This document shows, piece by piece, positions 48,562 through 58,749 of a stretch of 64,000 nt of DNA. Every line of letters begins with the position of its first letter. Position 1 is the first letter of the stretch. The position numbers and the translations under genes were made by a program. This stretch comes from Corynebacterium sp. GTDB lineage: Bacteria; Actinomycetota; Actinomycetes; Mycobacteriales; Mycobacteriaceae. Where the stretch lies: assembly GCF_030152825.1 (NCBI RefSeq), contig NZ_JASLIP010000035.1, forward strand, positions 1 through 64,000, given 5' to 3'. Below the pieces are notes generated by a model that was not told the DNA's origin, did no database searches, and was given only the letters and a program-made list of their open reading frames with translations.

Positions 48562-49983
48562 ATGTCTGCGCCGCTCTATGCCGATGCCGATCGGTGGATG
48601 GATCGTGACGACTCGCCCACCGGCGGTCGCACGGTCCGCGGCCTCATTGCCCCAGCCATGGCGCTGCCCAAGCGCTTCCTCAACTTCATCTCCACCACGC
48701 CAGGGATCCTGACGATCATTTCCTTCCTACTCGTCGCCGCGATCCTCGCCGCCGGTGGCGCGATGGCGCTGAGCTCCACCTGGCGGCAGAACGACCTCAA
48801 CACCCTGGTCAGCCGCACCGAACCGCTCTCCAACGCGGCCCAGGAACTCTTCAACTCCCTCTCCGTCGCGGACTCCGCCGCGACCACGGAGTTCCTCGAA
48901 ACCAAGGAGCAGAGCTCCACCCAGTCGCAGAGCTACGACCGGCACATCGCCAACGCCAGCCAGGAAATCATCAAGGCCTCCGCGGGCATCGACAACGTCG
49001 ACTCCCGTGAGATGGAGCTCGTCCTCCAGCTGCAGACGGATCTGCCCCGCTACGTCGAGCTCGTCTCCGAAGCGAGCGCGAACGACCGCTTCCGCAACCC
49101 CGTCGGTGCGTCCTACCTGACCCAGGCTTCCCACCTGATGCAACAGACGATGCTGCCCGCCGCCGAAGAGCTCTACACCATCACCTCCAAGCAGGTCAGC
49201 GAGCAGCAACGCCACGTGATCTCGCCGATGTGGTTCCCGCTTTCTGGGCTCATCGCCGCAGTCGTGCTGCTGATCATCGCGCAGCTGTGGCTCTCGGCCA
49301 ACACCAACCGCGTATTCAACATCGGCCACCTGATCGCCACGACGCTCATGGTCATCGCCCTGCTCGTGGCGTCCATCAGCGCGGGCTGGACCTGGAAGGC
49401 CGGAACCAACTGGATCCAGTCCTCCATGGGGCCACTCGAAACGCTCACCCAGCAGCGCATCGCCGCCCAGCAGGCCCGCACCGGCGAAGCGCTGGGCCTG
49501 GTGCAGCGCAGCTACGGCGACGACAACCAGGAGGAGTTCTCCAAAACCATCGCCCGGATCGACAACGAGCTCGAGTCCATCCGCGACTCCGTGGTCTCCC
49601 CATACCGCATCGTCCTGGCCCGCGAGCACCTCCAGAAATGGGACGCCGCCCACGCCGTCATGGTCTACGAACTGCAGCACGGCAACTTCAAGGCCGCCTC
49701 CGCCGCCGCCCTGGGCTCCCCCTCCGACGACGACCAGCAGGCCGTCGTCGCGAACTCCAACCGCTCCCCCAAGGACGTCCAGCTCGACCTACGCACCAGC
49801 TACACACTCTTCGACGAGGAGCTGCAGGAGCTGATCAGCGAGTCCCGCGAGCAGCTGCGCGACGTGCTCACCGCAGGGCAGTCGGCCGCGCAACGCACCG
49901 CGACGATCGTGGCCATCATGACCGCCGTCGCCGCGATCGCCACGCTCGCGGGCACCAGGCCGAGGGTGAGGGAGTACCTGTGA
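48562..49983 (+). CDS. glnX: GlnX-like integral membrane protein of the PknG pathway
   Basis: This 473 aa membrane protein has four predicted helices: near residues 52-75, 228-248, 260-282 and the C-terminus (about 452-468). A helical extracytoplasmic domain lies between helices 1 and 2 (SNAAQELFNSLSVAD..., bacterial sensor-like), and another between 3 and 4. In C. glutamicum GlnX relays amino-acid availability from GlnH to PknG. Gene order glnX-glnH-pknG is identical. The stop overlaps the glnH ATG (TGATG). Confidence 0.85.
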   Translation: MSAPLYADADRWMDRDDSPTGGRTVRGLIAPAMALPKRFLNFISTTPGILTIISFLLVAAILAAGGAMALSSTWRQNDLNTLVSRTEPLSNAAQELFNSLSVADSAATTEFLETKEQSSTQSQSYDRHIANASQEIIKASAGIDNVDSREMELVLQLQTDLPRYVELVSEASANDRFRNPVGASYLTQASHLMQQTMLPAAEELYTITSKQVSEQQRHVISPMWFPLSGLIAAVVLLIIAQLWLSANTNRVFNIGHLIATTLMVIALLVASISAGWTWKAGTNWIQSSMGPLETLTQQRIAAQQARTGEALGLVQRSYGDDNQEEFSKTIARIDNELESIRDSVVSPYRIVLAREHLQKWDAAHAVMVYELQHGNFKAASAAALGSPSDDDQQAVVANSNRSPKDVQLDLRTSYTLFDEELQELISESREQLRDVLTAGQSAAQRTATIVAIMTAVAAIATLAGTRPRVREYL

Positions 49984-51131
49984 TGATCAACGCCAACCGC
50001 CGCGGCACCCGCGCAGGACACTCCCGCCTGCCCCGGGGCACGGCCGCGCTCCTCGGCACGGCGACACTGCTCACCGGCTGTGCCACCACCACGACCAGCC
50101 CGTCCTGGCCGATCGTGGCCCGCGAGCCCGACGCCGACCTGCCCGCGCAGGCGCGCGTCTACGACACCGCAGACCTCGAGCCCGTCCACACCGAACACGC
50201 GGAACCCCTCGGCTCCCTCGCCCCCACCGCAGCCAGCGTGACGGAGAACGTGCCGAATATCTCCAAGCGCGGGCGCCTCATCGTGGGCGTGGCACAGTCC
50301 CTCTACCGGCTGGGATACCGGGACCCGGAGAGCTCCGACCTGATCGGCTTCGAAGTCGACCTCGCCCGCGAAATTGCCCGCGATATCTTCGGCGACCCCG
50401 ACAAGGTGGAATTCCGCTACGTGGAATCCCGACACCGCGAGGATGCCCTCCGCACCGGCGACGTGGACCTCGTGCTACGCACCATGACCACCACACGGAA
50501 ACGCCAGAAGGCGCTGGAATTCTCCATCCCCTACCTCCACATCGAGGAGCGCCTGCTGGCTCTGAAGGGCTCCGGCATCGAATCTGTCGCCGACCTCAAA
50601 AACAAAACCGTCTGCGCCTCCCAGGACTTCCCTCCCGGCATGGTGGCACACCACCTCCACCCCAAGCGCATCCTGCAGACCCGCACGTGGACCGATTGCC
50701 TCATGGCCATGCAGCAGGGGCACGTGGACGCCATCTACTCCGACGACGCGATCCTCTCCGGGCTCGCCGCCCAGGACCCGGACACCCATCTCGTCGGGGC
50801 CTCCCTGGGCGAGGGCTACTACGGCGTGGCCATGGCACCTCCCGGCAAGGTCGTGGGGCCCGGCGCGGAGTCCCTCGACGAGGACGACGAGCACGTGAGC
50901 TGGCAGAGCGAGGGGCTCACCCGACAGGTCAACCGCACCCTCGAGCGGCTGCGCGACAGCGGCGAACTGGACCGGATGTATAAGCACTGGCTCGAGCAGT
51001 ACCTGGGGCCCGCGCGAGAGCTGCCCGCCCCCTACCGCACGCCAGAGGAATCCGCCACCCTGACCAAGGAACGCGAAGAATACAACAGGGAGCAAGTCCC
51101 CGGCATCGAGGAAGAGAAGGGAGGCGAGTAG
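49983..51131 (+). CDS. glnH: GlnH-like periplasmic amino-acid-binding lipoprotein
   Basis: This SBP family 3 lipoprotein has 382 aa. The lipobox LLTGC places the lipidated Cys at residue 33. The solute-binding domain (KRGRLIVGVAQSLYRLGYRD..., FEVDLAREIARDIFGD) is followed by an ATWxDCLMAMQQG-like hinge. In C. glutamicum GlnH binds aspartate/glutamate and signals through GlnX rather than feeding an ABC importer; no permease or ATPase is present here, consistent with that. Starts within the glnX stop codon. Confidence 0.9.
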   Translation: MINANRRGTRAGHSRLPRGTAALLGTATLLTGCATTTTSPSWPIVAREPDADLPAQARVYDTADLEPVHTEHAEPLGSLAPTAASVTENVPNISKRGRLIVGVAQSLYRLGYRDPESSDLIGFEVDLAREIARDIFGDPDKVEFRYVESRHREDALRTGDVDLVLRTMTTTRKRQKALEFSIPYLHIEERLLALKGSGIESVADLKNKTVCASQDFPPGMVAHHLHPKRILQTRTWTDCLMAMQQGHVDAIYSDDAILSGLAAQDPDTHLVGASLGEGYYGVAMAPPGKVVGPGAESLDEDDEHVSWQSEGLTRQVNRTLERLRDSGELDRMYKHWLEQYLGPARELPAPYRTPEESATLTKEREEYNREQVPGIEEEKGGE

Positions 51132-51134
51132 AAG

Positions 51135-53723
51135 ATGAGAGAGAAGGACGCACCGGAACAGAACGTCCAGGAACAGGACCGCAACGTGGAACCGGATGCC
51201 GGACCACCGACCGAGGCAGTGAACCGCACTGAACCGGACGCAGCGACCGGGCCTGACGTCGTTACCGGCGGCACCGCGGAGCACCCGGAACCGGACGTGA
51301 CCACCGGCCCGGCGACCGAACCCGGCGCCGCGAGGAAGGACGAAGCCGACGGCGACGGTGGCACCGAGGCTGTCGTCTTCGACCCCTTCGCCGACGACGA
51401 TGACGAGGAAGAATTCGACCTCGCGGACCTCGACGACCTCTCCGACCTCATCGAACCCGGCAGCACCTCCCAGGGACGCAGCCAGGCTGACGTCCCCACC
51501 TCCGCCACCGAGGTCGGCAGCAGTACCAGCGGGGCGACCACCGACCCCGTCAAAGTCGACTCCGGGGAACGCTCCCGCCGGGAGGCACTCTCCACCTTCC
51601 GCGAACTGCGTGGCGCGGCGCGCGAGGGCAAGAACGTCGCCGACGGCATGGTCCACCTGCCGTTCATCACACCCACCGTCCCCGAAGAGGCGATCATTGA
51701 CCCCAGCGACGCGATCGCCAAGGGCATCGAGCCACCCACCTTGGAGGCCGGGGACCTCATCGCAGGACAATACGAAATCCTGGGCCCCATCGCCCACGGC
51801 GGCCTGGGATGGATCTACATCGCGACCGACCACTACGTCGCGAACCGCTACGTCGTCCTCAAGGGACTGATGGCGACCGAGAACGAGCACGAACGCGCCG
51901 TCGCCGACTCCGAACGCGCCTTCCTCGCGGACATCACCCACCCCGGCATCGTGAAGATTTTCAACTTCATCGACGACCCCCGCTCCCCCGGCGGATTCAT
52001 CGTCATGGAGTTCGTGGGCGGGCCCTCCCTGCGCGAACGGCGCCGCGAATCCCCCAACAACACGCTGCCGGTAGACATCGCCATCGGCTACATGCTGGAG
52101 GTCCTGCCCGCCCTGGACTACCTGCACTCCCGCGGGGTGGTCTACAACGACCTCAAGCCCGACAACATCATCATCACTGAGGACCAGGTCAAGCTCATCG
52201 ACCTGGGTGCGGTCAGCGGCATCGGAGCATACGGGCACATCTTCGGCACCAAGGGCTTCCAGGCGCCCGAGATCGCCAGCACCGGGCCGACCGTGGCCAG
52301 TGATATTTACACGGTGGGGCGGACGTTGGCCTCGCTGGTCGTGAACCTGCCCATCACCGATGGCGCCTACGACCCCGAGCTGCCCACCCCGGAGGAGGAA
52401 CCGCTGTTCCAGCGGTATATGTCCCTCTACCGGCTGCTGCTGCGGGCCACCGACTCGGACCCGAATAAGCGCTTCAGCTCCGCGGTCACGCTCGCGAACC
52501 AGATGGTCGGCGTGCTGCGCGAGGTGCTGGCGATCCGGGATCGGGTGCAGCACGCGCACCTGGATACGCGCTTCACCGCGCAGCGCTCCACCTACGGCAC
52601 GAAGCACGTGCTTTTCCGCACCGACCAGCTCATCGACGGCATCCCGCGGTCCGTGCAAATCGCGGCCTCGGAGGTCATCGCGGCACTCCCGCTGCCGCTG
52701 ACCGACCCGAGCGATCCCGGCGCGTCATTACTCTCTGCCGTCCGTTACACGGAGCCCGGGGAAGTGCTGGACACGCTGGAGTCCGCGGCCAAGCAGCCGC
52801 AGATGTCTAGCTCCGTGGAAATCCCGCTGACGATGGTGCGGGCGCGGCTGGACATGGGGCAGGCCCAGGAGGCGCAGGACAAGCTCGACGAGATGCAGGA
52901 CTGGCTGGGCGGAGACTGGCGCTTCCGGTGGCTCTCCGGTGTCGCAGCACTCCTGCGCAGCGACTTCGTGACCGCGCAGTACCACTTCAACGAGGTGCTG
53001 CACCTGCTGCCCGGCGAGCCGGCGCCGAAACTGGCGCTCGCGGCGACGAACGAGCTGCTCATGCAGCAGCAGGGCGTCAACACCACCAAGCTGCTGGACG
53101 ATGAGACCGCCCAGCTGGGTGCCATGCTCTCCTACGCCTACCGCACGCCGATCACCGAGGATGTGAAGGTGCCACCCGCGCGGCACTTGTCGCAGGAGCC
53201 CGCCACACTGCGGATGCAGACGATGCGACTATACGGGCTGGTGTGGGCGACGAACCCGACGACTGTCTCCTCTGCCTTCGGGCTTGCGCGGCAGCTGACC
53301 GCTGAAGGCCTGGGGAACGCCGCGGTGGGCGTGCTGGACCGGGTGCCGCTGGCTTCGCGCCACCACCGGTTGGCGCGGCTGACCAGCATTCTCATGCTGA
53401 TCAGCGACCGGAGTAGGCTCTCGGAGTCCCGGATCCGGCGCGCGGCGCGGCGGTTGGAGATCATGCCGACGAACGAGCCACGGATGCAGCAGGTCCGCCT
53501 CGCGGTGATGCTGGCAGGACTGAACTGGATTTACATCAATAAGAAAAAGGGCAACGACGTGAGCAGCGAAAGCCCGCTCTTCGACGTGCCATTCACGGAG
53601 CGTGGGCTGCGGCTGGGGCTGGAGCAGGGGCTGCGGATGCTGGCGCGGCAGGCGCAGTTCGATCTGCACCGCTTCCGCCTGGTGGATATGGCGAATATGA
53701 TCCGCCCGCGCACGTGGTTCTGA
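51135..53723 (+). CDS. pknG: Serine/threonine protein kinase PknG
   Basis: This soluble kinase of 862 aa phosphorylates OdhI/GarA, which controls 2-oxoglutarate dehydrogenase. An acidic disordered N-terminus (about 1-200) precedes the kinase domain. AHGGLGWIYIA is the glycine loop, the catalytic Lys is near 240 (YVVLKGL), the catalytic loop is YNDLKPDN near 340, and DLGAV replaces DFG. TPR-like helices fill the C-terminus. The CxxCG rubredoxin motifs of mycobacterial PknG are absent, as in C. glutamicum. Begins 4 bp after glnH. Confidence 0.95.
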   Translation: MREKDAPEQNVQEQDRNVEPDAGPPTEAVNRTEPDAATGPDVVTGGTAEHPEPDVTTGPATEPGAARKDEADGDGGTEAVVFDPFADDDDEEEFDLADLDDLSDLIEPGSTSQGRSQADVPTSATEVGSSTSGATTDPVKVDSGERSRREALSTFRELRGAAREGKNVADGMVHLPFITPTVPEEAIIDPSDAIAKGIEPPTLEAGDLIAGQYEILGPIAHGGLGWIYIATDHYVANRYVVLKGLMATENEHERAVADSERAFLADITHPGIVKIFNFIDDPRSPGGFIVMEFVGGPSLRERRRESPNNTLPVDIAIGYMLEVLPALDYLHSRGVVYNDLKPDNIIITEDQVKLIDLGAVSGIGAYGHIFGTKGFQAPEIASTGPTVASDIYTVGRTLASLVVNLPITDGAYDPELPTPEEEPLFQRYMSLYRLLLRATDSDPNKRFSSAVTLANQMVGVLREVLAIRDRVQHAHLDTRFTAQRSTYGTKHVLFRTDQLIDGIPRSVQIAASEVIAALPLPLTDPSDPGASLLSAVRYTEPGEVLDTLESAAKQPQMSSSVEIPLTMVRARLDMGQAQEAQDKLDEMQDWLGGDWRFRWLSGVAALLRSDFVTAQYHFNEVLHLLPGEPAPKLALAATNELLMQQQGVNTTKLLDDETAQLGAMLSYAYRTPITEDVKVPPARHLSQEPATLRMQTMRLYGLVWATNPTTVSSAFGLARQLTAEGLGNAAVGVLDRVPLASRHHRLARLTSILMLISDRSRLSESRIRRAARRLEIMPTNEPRMQQVRLAVMLAGLNWIYINKKKGNDVSSESPLFDVPFTERGLRLGLEQGLRMLARQAQFDLHRFRLVDMANMIRPRTWF

Positions 53724-53756
53724 TGCGCTTAGCGCGCTCCCCTCAAGGGGCTCGCC

Positions 53757-53762
53757 TAGGAT
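53757..53762 (+). promoter_or_regulatory. -10 candidate of modA (leaderless)
   Basis: TAGGAT ends seven bases before the modA ATG at 53770, and no ribosome-binding sequence lies between, suggesting leaderless transcription. No clear -35 is visible. Confidence 0.5.
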
Positions 53763-53769
53763 CAGATCC

Positions 53770-54651
53770 ATGATCATCCGCCCCGCGCACCGCAGCACCG
53801 GGCACGGCCTCGCACGCGGCACCGCGCGCCCCACCGCTGCCGGCAGCACCCGGCGCCACAAGAAGCGCTTTGTCGCCGCACTCGCCGCAGCACTCGCGGG
53901 CGTGCTTGCGCTCGCCGCTTGCTTTGCGGAGGACGCTTCGAACGGGCCCCTGCGCGTCTTCGCCGCCGCCTCCCTGAGCGTTGCCGGTGATGACCTGGTG
54001 GAGGCCTACGCCGCCGAGCACGACGGCCAGCAGATCGAATGGAACTTCGCTGGCTCCTCCGCCCTCGTCCGCCAGATCGAGCAGGGCTCCCAGGCCGATG
54101 CGTTCATTTCCGCTGATGAGAAGAACATGGACAAGGCCCTGAAGCTGCCGGAGTTCAGCAACGTCACGGACCGCGGGGAGCCGCGAATCGTCGCCACCAA
54201 CCAGCTCGTCCTGGCCGTCGCGGAAAACCTTAAGACCGAGATCAACTCTCTCGAGGACCTGGCCAAGGGCGCCCGCGTCGCCATCTGCGCCCCGGAAGTC
54301 CCGTGCGGCACGCTTGCCCACGAAGCGCTCGAGAAGGCCGGCAGCGCACCTATTAAGCTGCAGAACCCCTCCGAGGAGGCCAACGTCTCGAACGTCGCCA
54401 CCAAGGTCGCCACCGGCCAGGTGGATGCGGGATTCATCTACGCCTCCGACGCCGCCGCCATCCAACGCCAGGGCACAAAGATCATCACCCTGCCGATCGC
54501 ACACGTCGCCCCGAATAAGTACCCCGCTGCCAGCACGGATGCTGGCGCCGATAATGCCAAGGCCGCCGAGTTCGTCCGCTGGCTCGCCACCCCGACCGCC
54601 CAGCGCATCCTCGCTGACCACGGCTTCGGGCCTGGAGTGACCCAAGAGTGA
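53770..54651 (+). CDS. modA: Molybdate-binding lipoprotein ModA
   Basis: This is the extracytoplasmic receptor for molybdate/tungstate, 293 aa. The lipobox LALAAC gives a lipidated Cys51, behind a long basic N-terminus (RRHKKR). The mature part begins LRVFAAASLSVAGDDLVEAY, contains FAGSSALVRQIEQGSQADAFISAD, and ends FVRWLATPTAQRILADHGFG, all ModA hallmarks. The stop overlaps the modB GTG by 4 bp. Confidence 0.94.
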   Translation: MIIRPAHRSTGHGLARGTARPTAAGSTRRHKKRFVAALAAALAGVLALAACFAEDASNGPLRVFAAASLSVAGDDLVEAYAAEHDGQQIEWNFAGSSALVRQIEQGSQADAFISADEKNMDKALKLPEFSNVTDRGEPRIVATNQLVLAVAENLKTEINSLEDLAKGARVAICAPEVPCGTLAHEALEKAGSAPIKLQNPSEEANVSNVATKVATGQVDAGFIYASDAAAIQRQGTKIITLPIAHVAPNKYPAASTDAGADNAKAAEFVRWLATPTAQRILADHGFGPGVTQE

Positions 54652-55454
54652 GCAACCGCGCCTTCCCCCTCTGGACGCTCGCGCTAGCAATCCCGGCCTT
54701 CGCGCTCATCGCGGGCCCGATGCTGGGGCTGCTGCTGAACATTCCGTGGCCGAAGGCGCTGCAACTCGTCACCGCCCCGGATGTGTTGACCTCGCTGGGG
54801 CTCTCCCTGTCCACGGCCGCGGTCGCCACCGCGCTCTCGGGGCTGTTCGGCGTCCCCCTGGCACTGTGGCTTGCCCGCCTTCAGCGCCGCCGCCCGGGGC
54901 TGTCGCAGCTCATCCAGCTCGCGGTCTATGCTCCGCTGGTGCTCTCCCCCGTGGTCAGTGGCCTGGCGCTGGTGTTTTTCTGGGGACGTCCCGGCCTGCT
55001 TGGGCCCCTGCTGGAACGCGCGGGGTGGTCGGTTGCCTACACGACGCTGGGGGTCGTCGTGGTGCAGGTTTTCGTCGCCCTCCCCTTCGTCGTCGCGACC
55101 GCGGTGACGGCACTGCGTTCGGTTCCGGATTCCGTTCAGGACGCCGCCGCCGTCGACGGGGCGAGCAGGTCCGAGGTCTTGCGGTTGGTCATTCTGCCGA
55201 TCGCGTGGCCGGGGATCGCGGTGGGGCTGGTCCTGGCCTTCGCCCGCTCGCTGGGTGAGTACGGGGCGACGCTGACCTTTGCCGGCAACGTCGCCGGCCA
55301 GACCCGCACCTTGCCGCTGCTCATCGAGCTGGGCTTGAGCTCCAACGATATGGACCGCGCACTGGGCGCCTGCCTGGTACTGCTGGCAGTATACGTCCTG
55401 GTCGTGGGCGGTATCGCCGGGCTGCGTCTGGTGCAGCGGAGCCGTCACAGCTAA
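54648..55454 (+). CDS. modB: Molybdate ABC transporter permease ModB
   Basis: This membrane permease of 268 aa has a GTG start overlapping modA (GTGA). Five to six helices and the ABC coupling motif ([28 protein letters not shown]) are intact, and [16 protein letters not shown] is the ModB-type ending. The expected modC ATPase is absent: moaC follows after 70 bp. The ATPase must be encoded elsewhere or shared. Confidence 0.93.
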   Translation: MSNRAFPLWTLALAIPAFALIAGPMLGLLLNIPWPKALQLVTAPDVLTSLGLSLSTAAVATALSGLFGVPLALWLARLQRRRPGLSQLIQLAVYAPLVLSPVVSGLALVFFWGRPGLLGPLLERAGWSVAYTTLGVVVVQVFVALPFVVATAVTALRSVPDSVQDAAAVDGASRSEVLRLVILPIAWPGIAVGLVLAFARSLGEYGATLTFAGNVAGQTRTLPLLIELGLSSNDMDRALGACLVLLAVYVLVVGGIAGLRLVQRSRHS

Positions 55455-55524
55455 GGCGTGTCCGCTCCGAAAGTTAAGCTGTGTAGCGAAAGCTAGTTAT
55501 TGGCCCCCAAGGAGCGTGGAGAAT

Positions 55525-56037
55525 ATGTCCGACCCGCAGCCGCAGCTGACACATGTGCGCGATGATGGCTCCGCCCACATGGTGGACGTCACCACCAAGT
55601 CCGAGACCACCCGCACCGCGACGGCGGAGGGCTTCCTGCGGACCCGGGAGGACGTCCTCGCCATGATCTTCCAGGATGGGGACGTCGACCAGGCCGGCCT
55701 GCCGAAGGGGGATGCGCTGCCGGTGGCGCGCGTCGCCGGGATCATGGGTGCGAAGAAGACCCCGGAGATCATTCCGCTGTGCCACCCGCTGCCGTTGGGC
55801 AAGATCACCATCGACTTCGAGAAGGTCACCGAGCCTGAACCCGCGGTGCGGATTATCGCGACGGTGAAGACCCGCGGTGTCACCGGCGTGGAGATGGAGG
55901 CGCTCACCGCGGTGAGCAGCGCGGCTCTGACGGTGTACGACATGATCAAGGCCGTGGATAAGCACGCCGGGATCACGGGCCTGCGGGTGTTGGCGAAGGC
56001 CGGTGGCAAGTCCGGGGATTGGAGCGTCAATGACTAG
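55525..56037 (+). CDS. moaC: Cyclic pyranopterin monophosphate synthase MoaC
   Basis: It completes formation of cPMP, the first stable intermediate of molybdopterin. The 170 aa chain has the conserved [27 protein letters not shown] (His) and YDMIKAVDK (Asp/Lys) segments. GGAGCGTGGAG lies just upstream; an alternative ATG is at 55516. moaA is not in the window. It overlaps the mogA-moaE gene by 8 bp. Confidence 0.95.
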   Translation: MSDPQPQLTHVRDDGSAHMVDVTTKSETTRTATAEGFLRTREDVLAMIFQDGDVDQAGLPKGDALPVARVAGIMGAKKTPEIIPLCHPLPLGKITIDFEKVTEPEPAVRIIATVKTRGVTGVEMEALTAVSSAALTVYDMIKAVDKHAGITGLRVLAKAGGKSGDWSVND

Positions 56038-57262
56038 CGCGGGCTCGGCACAGGACCTGCGCTCGAGGAATGCGGGGCGCACGGGCCTGGTGATCGTCGC
56101 CTCCACGCGGGCGGCCGCGGGCGAGTACGAGGACCGCTCCGGCGTGCTGGCCGTGGAGTGGCTGCGGGAGCGCGACATCGAGACCCCGGATGCGCTGATC
56201 GTCGCGGACGCGGACGTCCCCGCGGTCCTGGAACAGCTCTTCACCGGAAACGGCGGCGCTGCTGCTGGTGGCGGGGCCGCGATCCCGGCGTTCGACGCGC
56301 TGCCCGACGTGGTGCTCACCTCCGGTGGCACTGGGGTCTCCCCCAGCGACGTCACCGTGGATGCGGTGGAGCGCTTCCTCACCCGCCCGCTGCCGGGCAT
56401 CGCCGCTGAATTCTTCCGCGTCGGTGCCGCAAAGGTGCCGACGGCGGTGCTCTCCCGCTGCGTCGCCGGGGTCGTCGACAGCCCACGTGCAGCGCACGCC
56501 GAGGGTAGCTCCCCGGGGCCGTCCTCTGCCGGACTGCGGGAGCCAGGCGCCAGCACCGAGCGGGCCTTCGTGATGACCCTGCCCGGCTCCCGCGGCGGGG
56601 TGCGCGACGGCCTGGAGGTGCTGGATGGCGTGCTCGAGCATCTGCTGGACCAGCTCGCGGGTGGCGGCGACCACGAGGCCCAGGCCACGCAAGGCCCAGC
56701 GCCAGAAGCCTCGCCACCTGCGCCCACCCACGTTCCTGAGCCGGGTGCTGCCGAACAGAACCACACGCTGCACGGGAGCGGCTGCTGCCACGGGCCAGCC
56801 GTCCCCGACCCGCCGCACGTCGCGAAGCAAACGGGCGTGGTCGTCCACACCCGGATCACCGAGGAGCCGCTGGAGGCGCTGCTCAGCTCGGCGAAGGACG
56901 TCACCACCACCCGGGCGATGGGCGCGGTCAGCACCTTCGAGGGCGTGGTGCGCGACCACGATGGTGGCGAGCTCGTCGACACGCTGACCTATAGCTGCCA
57001 CCCCAGCGCGGCGCACGTGCTGCGGGAGGTCGTGGAAGAGGTCGTAGCCGCCCACCCCGACGTCCGAGCCTGGGTTGCGCACCGCACCGGCCCGCTGGAG
57101 ATCGGCGACCTGGCGTTCCTCGTGATCGTCGCCGCCGCGCACCGCGGCCCGGCCTTCGCCGCCACCGCGGAGCTGGCCGACCAGGTGAAGGCGCGGGTGC
57201 CGATCTGGAAGGAGCAAAAACTCCGCAGCGGGGCCACCACCTGGGTCGGCCTCGATAGCTAA
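56030..57262 (+). CDS. MogA/MoaB-MoaE fusion protein
   Basis: This 410 aa protein joins two molybdopterin enzymes. Residues about 15-210 form a MogA/MoaB fold ([34 protein letters not shown] at 97-109; [17 protein letters not shown]), with a loop insert at 151-176. Residues about 263-410 form MoaE, the large subunit of molybdopterin synthase ([26 protein letters not shown] with Lys387 and Lys394). The linker (about 212-262) has a His/Cys cluster, [10 protein letters not shown]. One chain would carry out sulfur insertion and adenylylation, but MoaD is not encoded here. Confidence 0.9.
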   Translation: MTSAGSAQDLRSRNAGRTGLVIVASTRAAAGEYEDRSGVLAVEWLRERDIETPDALIVADADVPAVLEQLFTGNGGAAAGGGAAIPAFDALPDVVLTSGGTGVSPSDVTVDAVERFLTRPLPGIAAEFFRVGAAKVPTAVLSRCVAGVVDSPRAAHAEGSSPGPSSAGLREPGASTERAFVMTLPGSRGGVRDGLEVLDGVLEHLLDQLAGGGDHEAQATQGPAPEASPPAPTHVPEPGAAEQNHTLHGSGCCHGPAVPDPPHVAKQTGVVVHTRITEEPLEALLSSAKDVTTTRAMGAVSTFEGVVRDHDGGELVDTLTYSCHPSAAHVLREVVEEVVAAHPDVRAWVAHRTGPLEIGDLAFLVIVAAAHRGPAFAATAELADQVKARVPIWKEQKLRSGATTWVGLDS

Positions 57263-57332
57263 AACCCCTCGCGCCCTCCGCACCCCTCTTCCCCTCTCCC
57301 CTTTTTCCGCTCTCGCGCGCTCCCCTCCCCCG

Positions 57333-57388
57333 TTTTGCAGAGTTTGAGGTCGCAAAACACCCAAAAAGTGACACTCAACTCTGCAAAA
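57333..57388. repeat. 56-bp palindromic dispersed repeat, copy 2
   Basis: The outer arms TTTTGCAGAGTT/AACTCTGCAAAA (12 bp) are perfect; inner arms are partly mismatched, and the centre again contains AAACACCCAAAA. It shares 46/56 positions with copy 1 at 27508-27563 and the exact same length. It lies between the convergent mogA-moaE and ackA genes, followed 10 bp later by the ackA terminator. Confidence 0.8.
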
Positions 57389-57398
57389 CAAAGGAAGA

Positions 57399-57424
57399 AG
57401 CTGGTGGCCCGCAAGCCACCAGCT
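57399..57424 (-). terminator. Rho-independent terminator of ackA
   Basis: AGCTGGTGGC (57399-57408) pairs perfectly with GCCACCAGCT (57415-57424) around CCGCAA. On the minus strand it is followed by T-rich TTCTTCCTTTG. It lies 23 bp after the ackA stop. Confidence 0.8.
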
Positions 57425-57447
57425 ACCACCTCACTGTTCGGCGAGGC

Positions 57448-58689
57448 CTACTGCTCGGCCAGCTCCATCGCGTACTGCGCGATAGCCAGCTCCTCGTTCG
57501 TCGGGACCACGAAGACCTTGATCTTCGAGTCATCCGTGGAGATCACACGCGGGCCCTCCACGCCCTCCTTGTTGAGGTTGCGATCATCGTCGATCTTGAT
57601 GCCGAAACCCTCCAGATCAGCCATCGCGTCCTTGCGCACGAACGCGGCGTTCTCGCCGACACCTGCGGTGAAGGTGATCGCATCCGTGTGTCCCAGGATC
57701 AGCATGTAAGAACCGATGAAGCGACGCAGCTGGTGGATGTAGATCTCGTAGGCCAGGCGGGCGTCGTGATCGCCCTGGTCCATCAGCTCCTTGATCTCAC
57801 GGAAATCATTGACCCCCGCGATGCCCTTCAGACCGGAGTTCCGGTTGAAGAGGTTATCGATCTCGTCGACCTTCATGCTGCCGGCGCGTGCCAGGTGGAA
57901 GATCACACTCGGGTCGATGTCACCGGTACGGGTGCCCATGACCAGACCAGCCAGCGGGGTCAGGCCCATGGAGGTGTCGATCGCCTCGCCGCCGCGGATC
58001 GCCGCAGCAGAGGCTCCGTTGCCCAGGTGCAGGGTGATCTGGTTGACCTTCTCCGGCTCGCGGCCCATGATCTTCGGCACCGCGCGGGAGACGAACTCGT
58101 GGCTGGTGCCGTGGAAGCCGTAGCGGCGGATGTTGTACTTGTCCGCGACCTCCTTGTTGAGGCCGTAGTGTGCCGCGTGCTCCGGCAGGGTGGAGAAGAA
58201 CGCGGTATCGAAGACCGCGACGTGCGGAACGTGGCCCAGCAGGGCGCGAGCGTTCTTGATGCCGTCAATGTTCGCTGGGTTGTGCAGCGGAGCCAGCGGG
58301 ACGAGCTTCTCGATCTCAGCGACCATCTTGTCGTCGATCAGCACCGGCTCGGAGAAGGTCGCACCACCGTGCACGACACGGTGACCAACCGCGATGAGGT
58401 TCAGGTCCTGCGGGCCGCAGCCCAGCAGGGACATCATGCCGAATGCACGCTCCAGGCCCACCGAGTGGGACAGGATCGGGCGGGAGTCCTCCATCTTCGT
58501 GGTGGCCGTGGCGATCTTGATGTGACCCTTCGGCTCGCCGATCTTCTCGACGATGCCGGTGATGAACGGCTCTTCGTGCGCATCCGCGCTCGGGTCCAAG
58601 ACCTGGAACTTGATGGAGGAGGAACCGGAGTTCAGAACCAGGACGAATTCGATCTCGCCTGCTGCTGGATCGTGCTCGGAGGGTGCCAT
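57448..58689 (-). CDS. ackA: Acetate kinase
   Basis: It interconverts acetyl phosphate and acetate with ATP. The 413 aa chain carries [45 protein letters not shown] and [10 protein letters not shown], the ASKHA signatures. It follows pta by 60 bp on the same strand. The arrangement allows acetate activation as well as overflow. Confidence 0.97.
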   Translation of the reverse strand: MAPSEHDPAAGEIEFVLVLNSGSSSIKFQVLDPSADAHEEPFITGIVEKIGEPKGHIKIATATTKMEDSRPILSHSVGLERAFGMMSLLGCGPQDLNLIAVGHRVVHGGATFSEPVLIDDKMVAEIEKLVPLAPLHNPANIDGIKNARALLGHVPHVAVFDTAFFSTLPEHAAHYGLNKEVADKYNIRRYGFHGTSHEFVSRAVPKIMGREPEKVNQITLHLGNGASAAAIRGGEAIDTSMGLTPLAGLVMGTRTGDIDPSVIFHLARAGSMKVDEIDNLFNRNSGLKGIAGVNDFREIKELMDQGDHDARLAYEIYIHQLRRFIGSYMLILGHTDAITFTAGVGENAAFVRKDAMADLEGFGIKIDDDRNLNKEGVEGPRVISTDDSKIKVFVVPTNEELAIAQYAMELAEQ

Positions 58690-58749
58690 GGTGATTGTCC
58701 TTTCGGAAGCTGAAGTGGTGAGGGGTGAGTGGTGTTGTAGTTCGGGTGT

